A stretch of 64,000 bases of DNA from Leucogyrophana mollusca (lineage: Eukaryota; Basidiomycota; Agaricomycetes; Boletales). Under the pieces are notes generated by a model. The model had not been told where the DNA came from and searched no databases. It saw only the letters and a program-made list of their open reading frames with translations. Of the stretch, positions 23,421-35,329 are shown piece by piece (the stretch's first letter is position 1; each line of letters opens with the position of its first letter). The position numbers were made by a program, and so were the translations under genes. Where the stretch lies: contig MU266332.1 in the NCBI GenBank assembly GCA_021014945.1, positions 124,001 to 188,000 on the forward strand, in the 5' to 3' direction.

Positions 23421-25262
23421 ATGAAGAGGGTACAGCATTCGAGTGGAAGCCCATCCTTGTCCCCAAAGGTGAACCCGAGCAATGCACACTCTTGTCCTTT
23501 GCCTAACACAAGCGCGCAGTTGAACACGTCGGGGCTCTCCCCCGAGCGCCCAGCCGATATTGAAATGACGCCTCAGCCCATGGATTCACAACCAGACCCC
23601 TTCATGTTTCGAGGTGGATACAAGACAGATGACGAGCTGTCTCAACTTCGGCGCAGACGCAAGACTGGCAAGCGCCTAGAGAAATTCCACCGGAAGCAGA
23701 ATGACGTATGTCCCTATTGCTCTACCGCGCGCCACCCGACGAAACCCATCATAATACACTTTCAAGCTTATTGTCTCGCTCCTGAAACCCATGGAGGAAC
23801 ATACGGAGGAGGCAAAGGTAGACGAAGAAAGCGCGCGCCTATCTGCAAGTTACAGCTGCATTTCCCACTCTGTCTCCACAGCTCATGTCTCGCCCAGATT
23901 AGGATCGCTGTTTGGGCTAGTTTAGTAGCCAATTTCAGTCTCTGCGTGTTGCAGCGTCAGTACCTTTTGCTCTGGACGCCAACGCAACGGTCTGACACAC
24001 CTCCTGCCAGTTTATGCCGCTGTTTCCGCAGTATCGCTTTCCCTCATTGCAACTGGTATAGATGCCACGTTTGACTTTGGCAGCAACGTCTTTTTGTACT
24101 TGATTCACAAACAAGCAATGCAGATGGACGTCAACAAATGGCCTGTTGGTGGTGCACGCTTGGAGACAATTGGTAATATTGTATACGGATCTCTGTCCGT
24201 CTCGCACCCCCTTTTTCCGCTACCCGATTGCTGACATGCATGCTTCATGTTTAGGATGGCCTCCGTCAACCTCGTGGTCATCGTAGAGTCCATCCGGTCG
24301 CTTATGTCACAAGACACCGACAAAGCCTTCCACCTTTCGTCCATCCTAGCAGTCGCAGCCGCATTGGGTTTGTGACTCATCTTGTATCATCAACTTACTG
24401 ATGGACATTCTCATACAGCGGTAAAATTCGTCCTTTTCTTGTATTGCTATTCTCTGCGGTCAAAGTCTAGTCAAGTACATGTACTATGGGAAGATCACCG
24501 AAACGATCTATTCATCAATGGCTTTGGTACGGTCGCTCGGTTTTCCCCTACTTCGGTTAATTAACTGAGGAACATATAGGTATACTCATGTCGGCTGGAG
24601 GAAGTCGACTGCGTTGGTGTTAGTAGCTTTTAACCCCATTTCCTGCCGAGTCGCTCAAATCTCCCGTGCACAGGGCTCGATCCCGCGGGTGCCATCATAG
24701 TATGCCCGCCGTCCCATCGTACTTATACCCCCTGACATCAGCCAATGTAGATCGGAGCCGGGGTTATCATTGCTTGGGGACGCACTGTCTATGAACAATT
24801 TGGGCTGTTGGCAGGCAAATCGGCACCCCATGAATTCCTTCAGCTCATCATCTACAAAGCAATGACGTTTAGTGATGAGATCATGCAGATCGACACCGTG
24901 CGGGCGTATCACGTTAGTCTCGCCACTCTGGTGTTACTTGTTCTGAGCTGACCATTCCGTCTCAACAGAGCGGACCTGTTCGTGGATAAATCATTTTTTG
25001 CTGGTATCCTTGTTGATTTTATTTCCTTTGGACAGGACTACTTCGTCGAGGTAGATATCGTGATGGACGCCACGACTCCACTGTGGAAAGCACATGATAT
25101 CAGCCAACAGCTGCAAGACAAGATCGAGGTGCTGCCGAACGTTGAGCGCGCATTCGTGCACGTTGATCACGAGACAACCCACGCTCCGGTACGTGTGATG
25201 GTATTCCGATGAATTGCCTCCCCTCACCTGCCTCTCCACAGGAACATCGAAAAATGGTGTAG
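23421..25262 (+). CDS. Cation diffusion facilitator (CDF) metal transporter
   Basis: A membrane exporter of divalent metals using proton exchange. The N-terminal cytosolic part includes PDPFMFRGGYKTDDELSQLR and KPMEEHTEEAKVDEE, both typical of fungal CDF proteins related to Mn/Fe transporters. The membrane region carries the TM2 signature ATGIDATFDFGSNVFLYLIH, with Asp pairs in the position of the metal site, and WPVGGARLETIGNIVYG. TM5 includes HRNDLFINGFG. The C-terminal cytosolic domain (DYFVEVDIVMDATTPLWKAH, then RAFVHVDHETTHAPEHRKMV) is complete. About nine introns are needed; one is GC-AG (23845-23897). The stop is at 25260-25262. Substrate metal cannot be settled by eye. The gene is convergent with the MATE gene, 404 bp apart. 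Confidence 0.9.
23845..23897 (+). other. GC-AG intron in the CDF gene
   Basis: The frame before it ends EESARLS and the frame after it begins IRIAVWASLVANFSLCVLQ, as in CDF homologues. The only donor that keeps phase is GCAAGT at 23845, paired with CCCAG ending at 23897 (53 nt). GCAAGT is the classic consensus for rare GC-AG introns. Confidence 0.7.
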
Positions 25263-25666
25263 GTTCTAATAGCATATACCCCTGTTTAGAGACAGTTTCT
25301 TCGCAAATTACAATATATCCTAGCCGTATCTATTACCCATGCTTTCTTCGTACCTTTCGTTAGACAACACCTATTCAGTGACGGGGCTTGCCATATATCT
25401 ATACCTCAGAGATGCGGGATCAAGTTCTCAATCTGGATGCACTGTCCAGTGGAGAAGTACATCAATGATCTTCATTACAGACAAATACTTTCAAATAAAG
25501 TACTTGAAGGTGCCAAATCGGTCATTACTGTCATAAGAATAGGAGAATCAAATCACAATGGCGGGATACTCAAGCTTGTACTGGGGGGTCAGCAAGAGCC
25601 TGTTATCTCATGTAAGTGTGCAGCAGAGAAAGAGCTCGGGACTATTCACCGAACGCAACCACTCCT

Positions 25667-28600
25667 TCACTCAAAGTGTTCTGCTAGTCCAGATGGATCA
25701 TCTTCTCTTTGTGTTTGGGCCATCTCCGGCACCAAAGGCTCCTCAGAGACTGAGGTCGCCGCCGACCAATCAGCGGTCAGCAGTGCGACCCCTGCGACCA
25801 CGCATGAATACAACAAGCTGACGACTAGACCTGTCCATAGCCCAGCAAGACCCCAGTGCCGAACGAAGGCGAGGTATAGGCCGAGAGGAATTCCTGTAGC
25901 AGATAACAAAAGTGAGCAACGGATAGGGAAGAGAAGACGGAACGGAACGCGCCTACGAAGTAGTCGCCACTGACGCGATGAGAATTCAGTCACGGGGGCA
26001 AGTCTTCCGTCGCACTTAAGGATGCTTGCTCACCTCGCGTTCAAAGCCGGATACACCGCCTGGGTAATCACTTGGATCAGCCTCAACTTCGGTTGACATG
26101 GGAATATCAAACGCACCGACTTTCCAAGTGCACTGAGTGACCCATCAATCCATGCTCCCAATCCATGGACGGCTTGGAATAGAGCAATAAACGGAATGAC
26201 AGCAGCTACGCTTTGCAAAACCACTGGAGGCGTTTTGAAGAGCGTCAAAATAAGAAAATCAGTGACGAGGGAAAGGGCGTACATGGATCCTTGTTAAACA
26301 TCTCGCCCCATGAAGCGGACGATATCAAAAGAATATTACTGGGAAATGGTGTGATGCATCAAGATCGGTATCACAGGGAGTGGCTGCAACGGCTTTCCGG
26401 ACCTTATGACGATAACACCAATGATTGTGCCGACGAGTGCAACAGCAGCAGCGATCCTCGCGCGCTGGACTTCTCCTTTAGAAAGCCATTTTTTCATGCT
26501 GAGCCGGCTGTGTTAATACGGTAACAATATAACAAAAACAGGTAAGCTTACCGATCTGATGACGCCCCACTGAGAGCGCGGGGGGCTTGGTGCAGCGTCG
26601 TAGCAGTGGTGAGGAGCACAGCTTGAGTCGCTAAAGCATTAGGCCCGAGTCTGTGCCAAATGGGTCTCAGACAGTTGAATAGAGGACATGGACAAAATTT
26701 CCGCTGACACGCTTGCGGCGACTGTACGCCCGTCCCATCAATCAGTGCCAGCAAATACTTGACCGAGGACAAAGGAACTCACGTCCACCCAAATCTTTCG
26801 ACCACAGCTGTGATGCACTCCTCCCTTTGATCAGATGGACCCGTCAATATACCAACAACTGCCACACGATACGCGCTCGAACACTCACCCACACCCGAAA
26901 GCCCTGCTACTGCTAATTCAAGCATTCCGTGCCAGAAACACGGGGGCCTCGAGGGCTCTTGAGTTTGCACACTACTGCCAGCAACATTATTGTTGGAGTT
27001 GTCGTTTTGAGGAGGCGAGGGGGGATGATGGCCAAAAGTGGATCTAACAGCACGCTGAGCGATGTAAAGTACTAGTAGCACCGCGATGAAGTTGTGGCTG
27101 AGCGCGGTGGACAGCGGGGCACCGGCAAAACCTAGGCGGAGAGCAGGGATGGGGCCATCAACTGTTCGTTGGTGAAGGGGACGGTTTGGTGAGCACCTAT
27201 AAAAGTATAGGGTATCGATACATACCTAGTAGGTAGTTCATCAACATATTGAGCGGCGCCGTCGTGGTGAGTATACTCGTATGCACCGCAGAGAGCCCTG
27301 TCCCAAATTCGATTTTACGAAGCCGATTTGAGCATTTAGTTCAGAACATACCTTGCGAAGCGAGATATCGCCTACGCCATGTCAGCATACAATTCAGGTC
27401 ATTAACAGAGGTACGATAAACACTACGCACTTTGCAATCTCCCCCATGGCATAGGCTGGCATACCGAGTGCGGAAACACCTAGGAAGTCGCTGGCCAAAG
27501 AAGCTACCTCGGGCGATTGCCCGAGATAGAGGAGGGTGCGTTCCGAATGCGTAAGCCAGAGGTTAGTGATAGGCTGGTTGAGTCGAGGTAAGCGAAATGC
27601 GAGGAAAATACGAAGAGAAAATAGACGTCCCTAGGTGCTGCAGGGACATGCACTTACAATGAGTACAAGGGCTGTGATAAGCGCGGCCCGCGCACACCAC
27701 ATCTGTGAAGTACGATGGTCTGGAGAAGACGCGAGAAGACCATCGAGCGCACTAGCACGTGTGTAAATCTCCGTAAAAGCCGACGGGAAGCTACTACAAA
27801 CCTAATGAATCCCTGCACGATACTGTACCCCGTCACACTCGCAGCAGCGCCACCGATTGTGGATGCCGCTAGATCCGTAGTCGATAGATGTCCGAGAGAA
27901 ATCGTGGGTGCGATGAGGAGGGAGTGTTCTTGGATATACGTGCTGTTTCATTGATACCCAAGAATATGATATTTCAATGCTTTGAATTAAACGAGCAAAG
28001 ACGAGATACTCACAAGAACAGACCACTTGCATACTTTCCCAGGACGAAAATCTCCACGAGAATCTTCACCAACAACCCCTGATCAGCCGTCTTATTGTCG
28101 AGGGCTTCTACATCCGGGAGCCGATTAACTATGGGAGCAGTGAGCCGAGTTGCAAGCGCTTGGAGACGTTGTTCGGCAAATGCTTTCGGGTCCTTAGATG
28201 CGCGGAGGGCTTCACCCAGGAGGGGTGAGGTCTCGGAGACAAGGGCAGATGGATCCAAAGGAGACGCATCTTTGCTGGTGCTGCTGGAGCGGATGAGGGC
28301 GCCGACAACGGGCACTTTAGCCACATAGGATAAGAGAACGGCGCGTCCCTCAGCTTCGAGGGCGTCAACGGCCTTCGATTTCAAGTCGTTTGCGTTCCCA
28401 CCAGGTGCAGACCCATCGGAAGTGGACTGTAGGGTAGCTGTGAATGTCGACAGGACAGCTCGTCCTTCTCCTTCGAGGACGTCCCCGGCTTTAGAATTAA
28501 GATCGTTCGGACCCCCACCCGAAATCGGGAGTGAGTCTAACGCTCCATCGAGGGCAACGGGAAGGTAGGACGACAGGATGGCATGTTCTTGCGCTTCGAG

Positions 28601-28807
28601 GAGGCCGACGGCTTTAGCCTGAAGCTCACCCGCGTCGACCGCAGATGCAGCGACTGCCACCGCTGCCGAGCATTCTGCAACAATTGCATTGTCCCCAGCA
28701 CAGAGCACCTCTGCACCAACCGCGGCTGCGATGATTTGAGTCTGTGCCTGGGAATCGGAATCAACTGTGCTCAGGGATGAGCCCACCATTTCAGATATAG
28801 GTCCCAT
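25667..28807 (-). CDS. MATE-family efflux transporter with repeat-bearing N-terminal extension
   Basis: The MATE fold is readable across many short exons: SLGHLSTTDLAAS...VTGYSIVQGF near 27890-27790, ALDGLLASSPDHRTSQMWCA after a spliced exon, LGPNALATQAVLLTTATTLH near 26640, VLQSVAAVIPFIALFQAVHG near 26210, and IPLGLYLAFVRHWGLAGLWT near 25870. The protein ends GLAEHFE at 25667. MATE proteins export organic compounds or drugs against proton or sodium. The start was taken as the ATG at 28807. It opens about 260 residues before the first membrane segment, holding three copies of a roughly 37-residue unit of the form (E/N)L(K/Q/N)xKAxxxLExxxxAxLSxx. Most fungal MATE N-termini are shorter. The extension ends with SETSPLLGEA, a common start-like motif in fungal MATEs. 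Confidence 0.82.
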
Positions 28808-29531
28808 CGTTGCAGCGTGCGGGTCGTCTATCACCGAGTATCAGGGAACAAACCTGTGGACGCCAATTGACGACCGCCATATCAAGAATTCCACTATTCC
28901 AATTCTGTAATTTTCATCTGCAGCGGATCCGAGCAAGCAGGGGCAGTGGGGACGTAAAGGTATTCTTGACACCGATCACGGTGTCGGTTGATAGCGCTCA
29001 CCGCGATACTGAGACATTGTCAACGTCGTCGTACTCAACAATGAATCGGTAGCCATATCGGAGAGAGGACCCGGGGCTCGATACTTCAACCCAATGTCGA
29101 TTGACAGAAGCTGACTCTCAAGGGGAACCGAAGTACTTGGTAGGATCACATACCTCGGTCACTCCCGAACGAAGCCAAATTTGGATGTGGCTCTCAAAGG
29201 CCAGACAGACCCAAGCCCAAGGACTTGTACCTCGCGCAAGGGCCTAAGTATACAGTATGGCAAGGAAGACGGGAACGGAACTTTTTAATTATGTTGCGGA
29301 CATGGATGTAACCAGGGGGGTCTGCTGGCCACGCATCGGCCGCCCCGTACCGGTGGGTTGTTTCTCCCACTGGCACTACTGCGCAGCCAGATGACTCCTA
29401 CGCACCGCAGGAAACGGTGATACGATGGAACAGCCTTATCGAGGCCATATAACTTGCACGTCCACAGCGAGACTTTGATCAGACTGAAGTTACTCCTTTC
29501 CCTTGTGGCAGAGTTCGGGTATCAAGTGGCA
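28808..29531. other. Divergent intergenic, MATE / HET-domain gene
   Basis: No gene is seen. Promoters of both flanking genes must lie here. An upstream in-frame exon for the HET gene cannot be excluded, since its frame stays open back to about 29454. Confidence 0.45.
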
Positions 29532-31592
29532 ATGCAGATGCAGAAACCGTGTTTGATCAGCGCCTACCACTGGCTTGGGCCTCGCCGCGAAGAAGACGTC
29601 ATATTCGAGGATGTCTTTGAGTGGGTTGACCAGAGAGGGAGCAGGTCAGACTTGCTTGCGATATGGCCGGCTCAGCGAGACTCGGAGCGGAAGCGTGTTG
29701 AAGCAGAAGATGCGGACGCCCAGGCGGGGGAAAAGCAACTGGTAGATGCGGAGGAAATGAAAAGAAGGGACAAGCCGACGACGATGCCGACGAGCGGGTA
29801 TGCAATACCTTAATATTTGGGACTACGCACTGACAAAACGCCTATCAGTCCGACGAATCAAATACCGCTGAGACTCTACGACTGCACAGACGGGATTCTG
29901 AAGGACCAAGAGACTTACCTTCAAGAGACAAACAACATCGTTCCTCCGTATCTCGTCGTATCACAGGTCTGGGGAGAAATCAAAGAGTTGATGAACATAC
30001 CCACCGTCGACTGGGGAGTCCCCATCTCAGACAGGAGGAAGTGGGACGTCATACTGGGCTACTGCAGGAGGGAGGGAGTCCGATGGCTGTGGATAGACAT
30101 CCTTTGCATCAACCAAACAAGAGATAGTCTTGAAGCCAATAGAGAGAAGGCGCTGGAGATACCGAAGATGAGCTCCTATTACCGGGAAGCAACAGCGTGC
30201 CTCGTTATACCCGATCGCTACGAATCATTTTCGGACTGGCACAAGGAGGTCATGGGCCTGCACTCTGAATTCGCACACAGCAACGTGCTGGACTCTGACA
30301 GTACATTGCGAATTTGGAACAGCATCGAGATGTTGCGCTCACTTATCCAGGATGCGTGGTTCGGTCGAGTGTGGACAGTTCAAGAGCTTCTGTTGCCGAA
30401 GAAGCTCGTTCTCTTCGACGGTCAGGTGCTGGAGCCGAGTCGTATCCTACTGGCGTTGGATTGGTACCATGTTATAGTGAGAAGAGGCATCCTCAGGAAA
30501 CCAGCGAGTGGGAAAGACTACCCTTTTGTCCATCCGAAGGGCGAAATCGTGCTCGCCGCTTTCGGCCACGGAAACATGAACGATGGGCTAAAGAAGGTCC
30601 TGCGCCAAAAAGGGTACATTGACCTTGTGCACGCCGTCGATCAAACCAGGTGGAAGCTGAGTACCAAGGCCGAGGACCGGTTGTTTGCACTTTACGGACT
30701 GATCAGCGAGGAAGAGAAGGTACCTGTTGAAATATCCTCAGATTCGCAAGTCGTTTCCACCTCAGGTGTTGCAGAAGGCGTCGCTGCCGACACCATGGTA
30801 CTTCGGTTGAAGTGGAAGGAAACCATGTGGAAAGCATTGTCGACGGGCAGAGTGTGGCCGTTGCTTTACGATGCGCTGGACCCTAATGATGTGGGGAAGG
30901 GGATGAACTGGATGCCGAGGATCACAGTTCCCCAGGATCTTTGGTTTGGGCCCCTTGCAACCGACACCATCGACTACACCAATCATCACGCAGTCCATGT
31001 ATCCGATGAAGGGCTACACATCGCGGCACGAAAAGTTGGGCACGTTATTGGCACAAGTGTCTTAATCGGAGGTGGAGGAGGAGAGCTGAACAAAGCCATT
31101 GCATGCATCTGGATCCTGATGGCGAAAGGATTTGACATTGAGCCGATAATGGGGCTGCTCAAACACGTCCTTGCGCACCCAGAGAGCGTACGAGACGCTC
31201 TACCGCCTGGTGCAGTGGAGGTGTCGCAGATGGCTCTACAAATAGCCTTAAACGCGACTTCCCTGCAAGAATGCTTCCAGATATACGAGGAGGCGGGCTT
31301 GAGGGAGAAAGTGGTGCACCATGGTGGGTTTTGTGGCTGGAACAGGCGGATATTGTGCTTGGAGCTGGAGGCCCAAAGTCGGCCCTTGGTTTGCTGGGCA
31401 TGGATCCACGCATCAATGCAGCTGGACAGGGAAAACTGCTGGGTGTTGGACGTTACATCGGAGCCAGCGGATTCTGTACAACGATGGGTTGTTGTGAATA
31501 GAGTCGGACCGAGTGCTTACTCGAAAATAGGTACCGTGTGCGCTCATCCTGTAGGCCTGAAGGATTCTTTCGTCCGGGTAGTGTTAGACTAG
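29532..31592 (+). CDS. HET-domain protein (heterokaryon-incompatibility type)
   Basis: Two exons, 29532-29797 and 29849-31592, give 669 residues. A charged N-terminal segment precedes the HET domain. The domain reads in order: LRLYDCTDG, PYLVVSQVWGE, VRWLWIDILCINQ, then KMSSYYREATACLVIPD, and WFGRVWTVQELLLPKKLVLF. The block KAEDRLFALYGL follows, as is typical. HET domains in ascomycetes trigger cell death on fusion of incompatible strains; they show remote similarity to TIR domains. In basidiomycetes their role is mostly unproven. The C-terminal 300 residues contain no repeat sensor (WD or ankyrin) that I recognise. They include a Gly-rich patch (IGGGGGE) and a Cys/Trp-rich end. The start was chosen as the first ATG in the open frame; ATG 29538 is equally possible. 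Confidence 0.85.
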
Positions 31593-32402
31593 TCTCCTGT
31601 ATTGTTTCGCTTGTACCCTACCATATACCCATCTTTCGGTTAGGGAGGTGAAATGCTGGCACTCAAAAGCATGATTCAACCGTGAGGTTGAGTAAGACGA
31701 CGAGAGCGCTGAAGTCGTTATGATAAGCAGCGGTTGCAGCAGTTGGCTCGAAAACGATGTCCCTGCACAAAACGCAAAAAATATTGAGAGACGTATGTCT
31801 ACCACTTCGAGAAGCAAGGGCGTGCTAATCAATCAGGGCCTCTAAGATGTGGTGGACGACGAGCAGAGCACAGTACTGAAAATGTCACACGCGTCGTGAC
31901 CCAAAAATGAAGGTTAGCGGAAATGGCATGCGCAACTTGGAACAGCGCTACAGAAATTCACTTCACTGTATCGTTCCAATTTGGCGTATGTCATCCCGAA
32001 GGGTACAATGCTGAAGGAGAAAATGCGGAAGTCGGTGAGGAGGAGCACATCAAAATTGGATGTGGCCGGCCAAATATGGTAAGTGCTTCGTCACGTTCAA
32101 CTCCGCGGCGCCACCCAACCCTAACCCAACGACGCAGGCCACGAAGGGTACGCGCGTTTGGGCTTTTCCACAAATACAAACGTGCGATATCAGATTAAGA
32201 ACAAGCAGTGGTCTTGTGTTGGGTGATCTAAAAGCAATGACAAGATATGTTAAGCGGATGCTGATGGTCTAATTATCGTCCATCTTCCCTGTCCCACCAC
32301 CACCCACCCAGAGTTCTCTCTCCTTCCTTCCTTCCGCACACCCTCCCCCTCCATGATCGCTAACGTTGCAACATGAAGTTACGACCGTGCTTATGAACTC
32401 CG
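31593..32402. other. Convergent intergenic with pyrimidine-rich tract
   Basis: No gene is seen between the HET and COQ1 stop codons. A C/T-rich run lies at about 32281-32355 (CACCACCACCCACCC, then CTTCCTTCCTTCC). Confidence 0.55.
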
Positions 32403-33975
32403 TCACCACGTCCGTTTAACAACCCTCTCTGTAAGCACCTCCAGCGCAATGCGCGCATCGCTCTCGGGGAGGTGGCCTAGCACCTCTCGTGCCTTGTCTG
32501 CATGTGCACGCGCAAGATCGCGGGTCCGCTCTACGCCAGAAGAGCGTCGGACAAGGGAAAGGGCCTGTCGGACGGTAAGTTCAATTGGTTTGGGAGGATT
32601 GAAAGAATTGAGACGGGGGTCGAGCGCAGAAGGACTCTTAGGGCCCCAGACGGCGAATAATAATCAACGAGCAAAATTAGCGCTCACCAGTTCGACGTCC
32701 CCCTCGCCTTCGAATTTGCGCTCGATAAGGGGTCCCATCTCCGGGTACTCCTCGTATGCATAGAGCGCAGGCCCGGTAGCGAGGCCGAGACGCAGGTCGG
32801 CGCCGCCGGGCTTGCCGAGAGTAGCCTCAGAAGCCTCGTAGTCGAGGATGTCGTCGACAAGCTACGAGAGAATAAGTCCACGTGTGAGAGTCGGAGAGCG
32901 GCCAAGGAGGGTCCGAACAAACCTGGAACGCGATCCCCAAGTTCCGGCCATACGCATAAGCGACCTCCTTCCACACCTCGCCCTCTCTGCACCCGCCAAG
33001 CACGACCGCCGCACGTGCACCCTTGGCCATCAAGCTCGCAGTCTTCAGGTATGTCTTCTTGAGGTATACAGCCCATCTATCCTCTGCAGCTGCGCTCTTG
33101 GCACCGACGGCCACTCCGGTCGCTTCTTGGCCTGCCCCGCGCATCTGTAGTATCTCACCCTCTACGAGGTTGGCTATGACGCTCGCGATGAGCTCTACCA
33201 CCTCGTTCTCTCCTAGCCTTGAGAGCGCTGCACTGGCTCTGCCGAGCAAGAAGTCACCCCCGAGGACGGCGAGTTTGTTCCCGAACGCAGCGGGTGCAGA
33301 GGGTGCCCCACGGCGCAAGGGCGACTTGTCGATGACATCGTCATGCAAGAGCGACGCGACATGTATCATCTCGACTATTTGTGCCAGACGGAGCTGCGTG
33401 GGCAGTATAAGCGTGTGTGGGGGTAATGAGGCGAGCAATGACGAAGATGGGGGAGGTGAAGAGGCTTTTGGCCGCGACGGAGGGTGAAGATCGAATACAG
33501 ACGAAAAGGACGCGGTATGGTCCGGCATACTCGGATTCCAGTCATTGAGCACATCTGGCCTCGTGAGCGGTCTATCCAACTCGTCCTTGTGCTCTGTGCA
33601 TGCAGCACTGGCTTTAGAGTCCCAATCGCGCCCCAGACTATTCGTAGCGCGAGAAAAGAGTAGCACTAACAATGGTCGAAGTTGTTTTGAAGGATGTAGG
33701 AAGTAATATTGGGCTATTTCTGAGAGAGAAGGATGTGAAGAGCCGAGGAGGGAGAGCAAGGACGTGCGCAGCTGGTTCAGTTCTGGCGTAAGGAGCGTAT
33801 AAGGATCTGGACGCTGTGTTGGCGTAGGCCCCAGTGCTAGCGCTGAAGCTGGAGGTGGTCTGGTCTGCTGAGCCTGTGCAGCTGTAGCAAGTGCGCTATG
33901 TTGCCGACGCGTGGCAGGTATCCGAGCTCGCGAAGCGAAACGAACACTCGCTGCAGCAGATGTCCATCGTGGCAT
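32403..33975 (-). CDS. COQ1: Long-chain polyprenyl diphosphate synthase (ubiquinone side chain)
   Basis: A mitochondrial trans-prenyltransferase that builds the polyprenyl tail of ubiquinone. The ATG at 33975 opens an Arg/Ala/Ser-rich presequence (MPRWTSAAASVRFASRARIP). The substrate-binding region SKQLRPLLVLLFSRA is followed by the first aspartate-rich motif in HVASLLHDDVIDKSPLRRG. GNKLAVLGGDFLLGRASAAL comes next, and after an intron the second motif in LVDDILDYE. The end reads RIALEVLTERVVKRTW before the stop at 32405-32403. Three exons are visible. A Pro/Ser-rich insertion of about 75 residues precedes the first DDxxD (around residues 125-195), as in other fungal homologues. The chain length of the product is not predictable by eye. 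Confidence 0.93.
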
Positions 33976-34413
33976 TCTGCGGAGCAAGGGAGGTATAATG
34001 TAGAGCCAAGGTAATGTAAGACGGAGGCTTATTATGAGGCTGTTGCAAACCTCCACCCGACAGCGACCGACGCGCCAAACTTTTTTCCCGCGTGTATTAC
34101 AGCCGCCTCGATGCAACCGCGCAATGATATCATTTCTACCTCAAAATACATCCTCGTCTGTTATAAATGATAGCTATGGGACATCCTTTCCATGTGGAGT
34201 GGACGCGGATAAGGCGTCGTCTCTGACGTGTGCTTCGTAAAAGGCCGTATCTTATTTGCTGCGAAAGCTTCGAGGGCTGCAGACCAGGCGAAACATGTCG
34301 CCATCTTCTTTATAAGAGCTTCTACAGCCTATCACGATCAGCAAAGAGCTCCATAACTATCCAAGTCATAGACCTACTATGTATACTGACAAGTTGCTTG
34401 GAGATAAGCTGGT

Positions 34414-35039
34414 CTATCGAGAGGGGCGATTGGGCGAGGCAGCATTGCTTCGCGCCTTGCTCGGCGTAGAAGCCGTCGTACTCGCTGCAGTCGCGAACTG
34501 GCCCCGGTGTTTATTCACAGAGGGCGCAAGGTAGTTCGCTAGCTTTTTGGCCTATAGTGCCTCTTCGTCAATCGGCAGGATGGGTAACAAGGGGGTAGCA
34601 TACCTTGACCTGTAATAAATCCCAGTCTACGTCAGGCGACGCGTTCAAAGCCAGCAGCAATAGTGGATCCTGATCCTCGTTAGCACCCTCTTCTATAGGG
34701 AGGACTAGTATACGTCCGAGCTGCGTCAGTTCCGTCAGTCTGACCGAGTTCAGTGCAGCAATCTCAACCTACCTCACTCTCCACCATCCCTGCCTCGGCT
34801 TCTCCACCCCTCGTCTCCGCCCATACTTCTGCGCTCAGGCCCGCGACGATTCGGATCTCGTCTTTCGACCTTGATTGCGGGTGGGTGGGCGTTGCCTCAC
34901 CTTCAGCCGTGGGGGAGACAAGACAGGGATCAGACGCGAACGAGACGAGTGCGCCTTCTGGGGTGAGGAGAAGGGCCGTGTGGATCCCTGGCGACAGCAG
35001 CTGTGTAAGATAAGCGTGAAGCTTTGGCAGTATCAACAT
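34414..35039 (-). CDS. LAMTOR2-like roadblock protein (Ragulator/EGO complex)
   Basis: A small roadblock/LC7 fold protein of the lysosomal or vacuolar scaffold that recruits Rag GTPases for TORC1 signalling. Exon 1 (35039-34773) begins MLILPKLHAYLTQLLSPGIH and continues TALLLTPEGALVSFASD, matching the LAMTOR2 N-terminus in helix and strand order. It has an extra acidic/Pro loop before IRIVAGLSAEVWAE. Exon 2 gives LGRILVLPIEE and LLLLALNASPDVDWDLLQVK. The last exon gives AKKLANYLAPSVNK and a Ser/Ala-rich tail that ends at 34414. The total is about 185 residues, longer than animal LAMTOR2 (about 125) because of the loop and tail. The call rests on segment order and not on long identities. Confidence 0.72.
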
Positions 35040-35329
35040 TCCAGGTGATTACTGCAGTGTGAACGGAAGAGTCAAGAGGAGTCAGGTGGCGTCACACACA
35101 TCACTCCACAGCGGAGGTTCACACAAGACATACCAGTCTGGAAACGACCATAGATTTTACTTCCCAAAGCCCAAGCAACAAAGCAGGCAGAACTACTCAA
35201 CAGTACAGCTCAAAAAAACGTATGGGTAGTAGTAGGTAGTAGTATCGGAAAACCATGCACGTCCTCCATTGCATGCGTCTCTTGAAGACCTGCCCGAACT
35301 CTGGCTTCAAGAAGCTTTTGTGTCCACGT

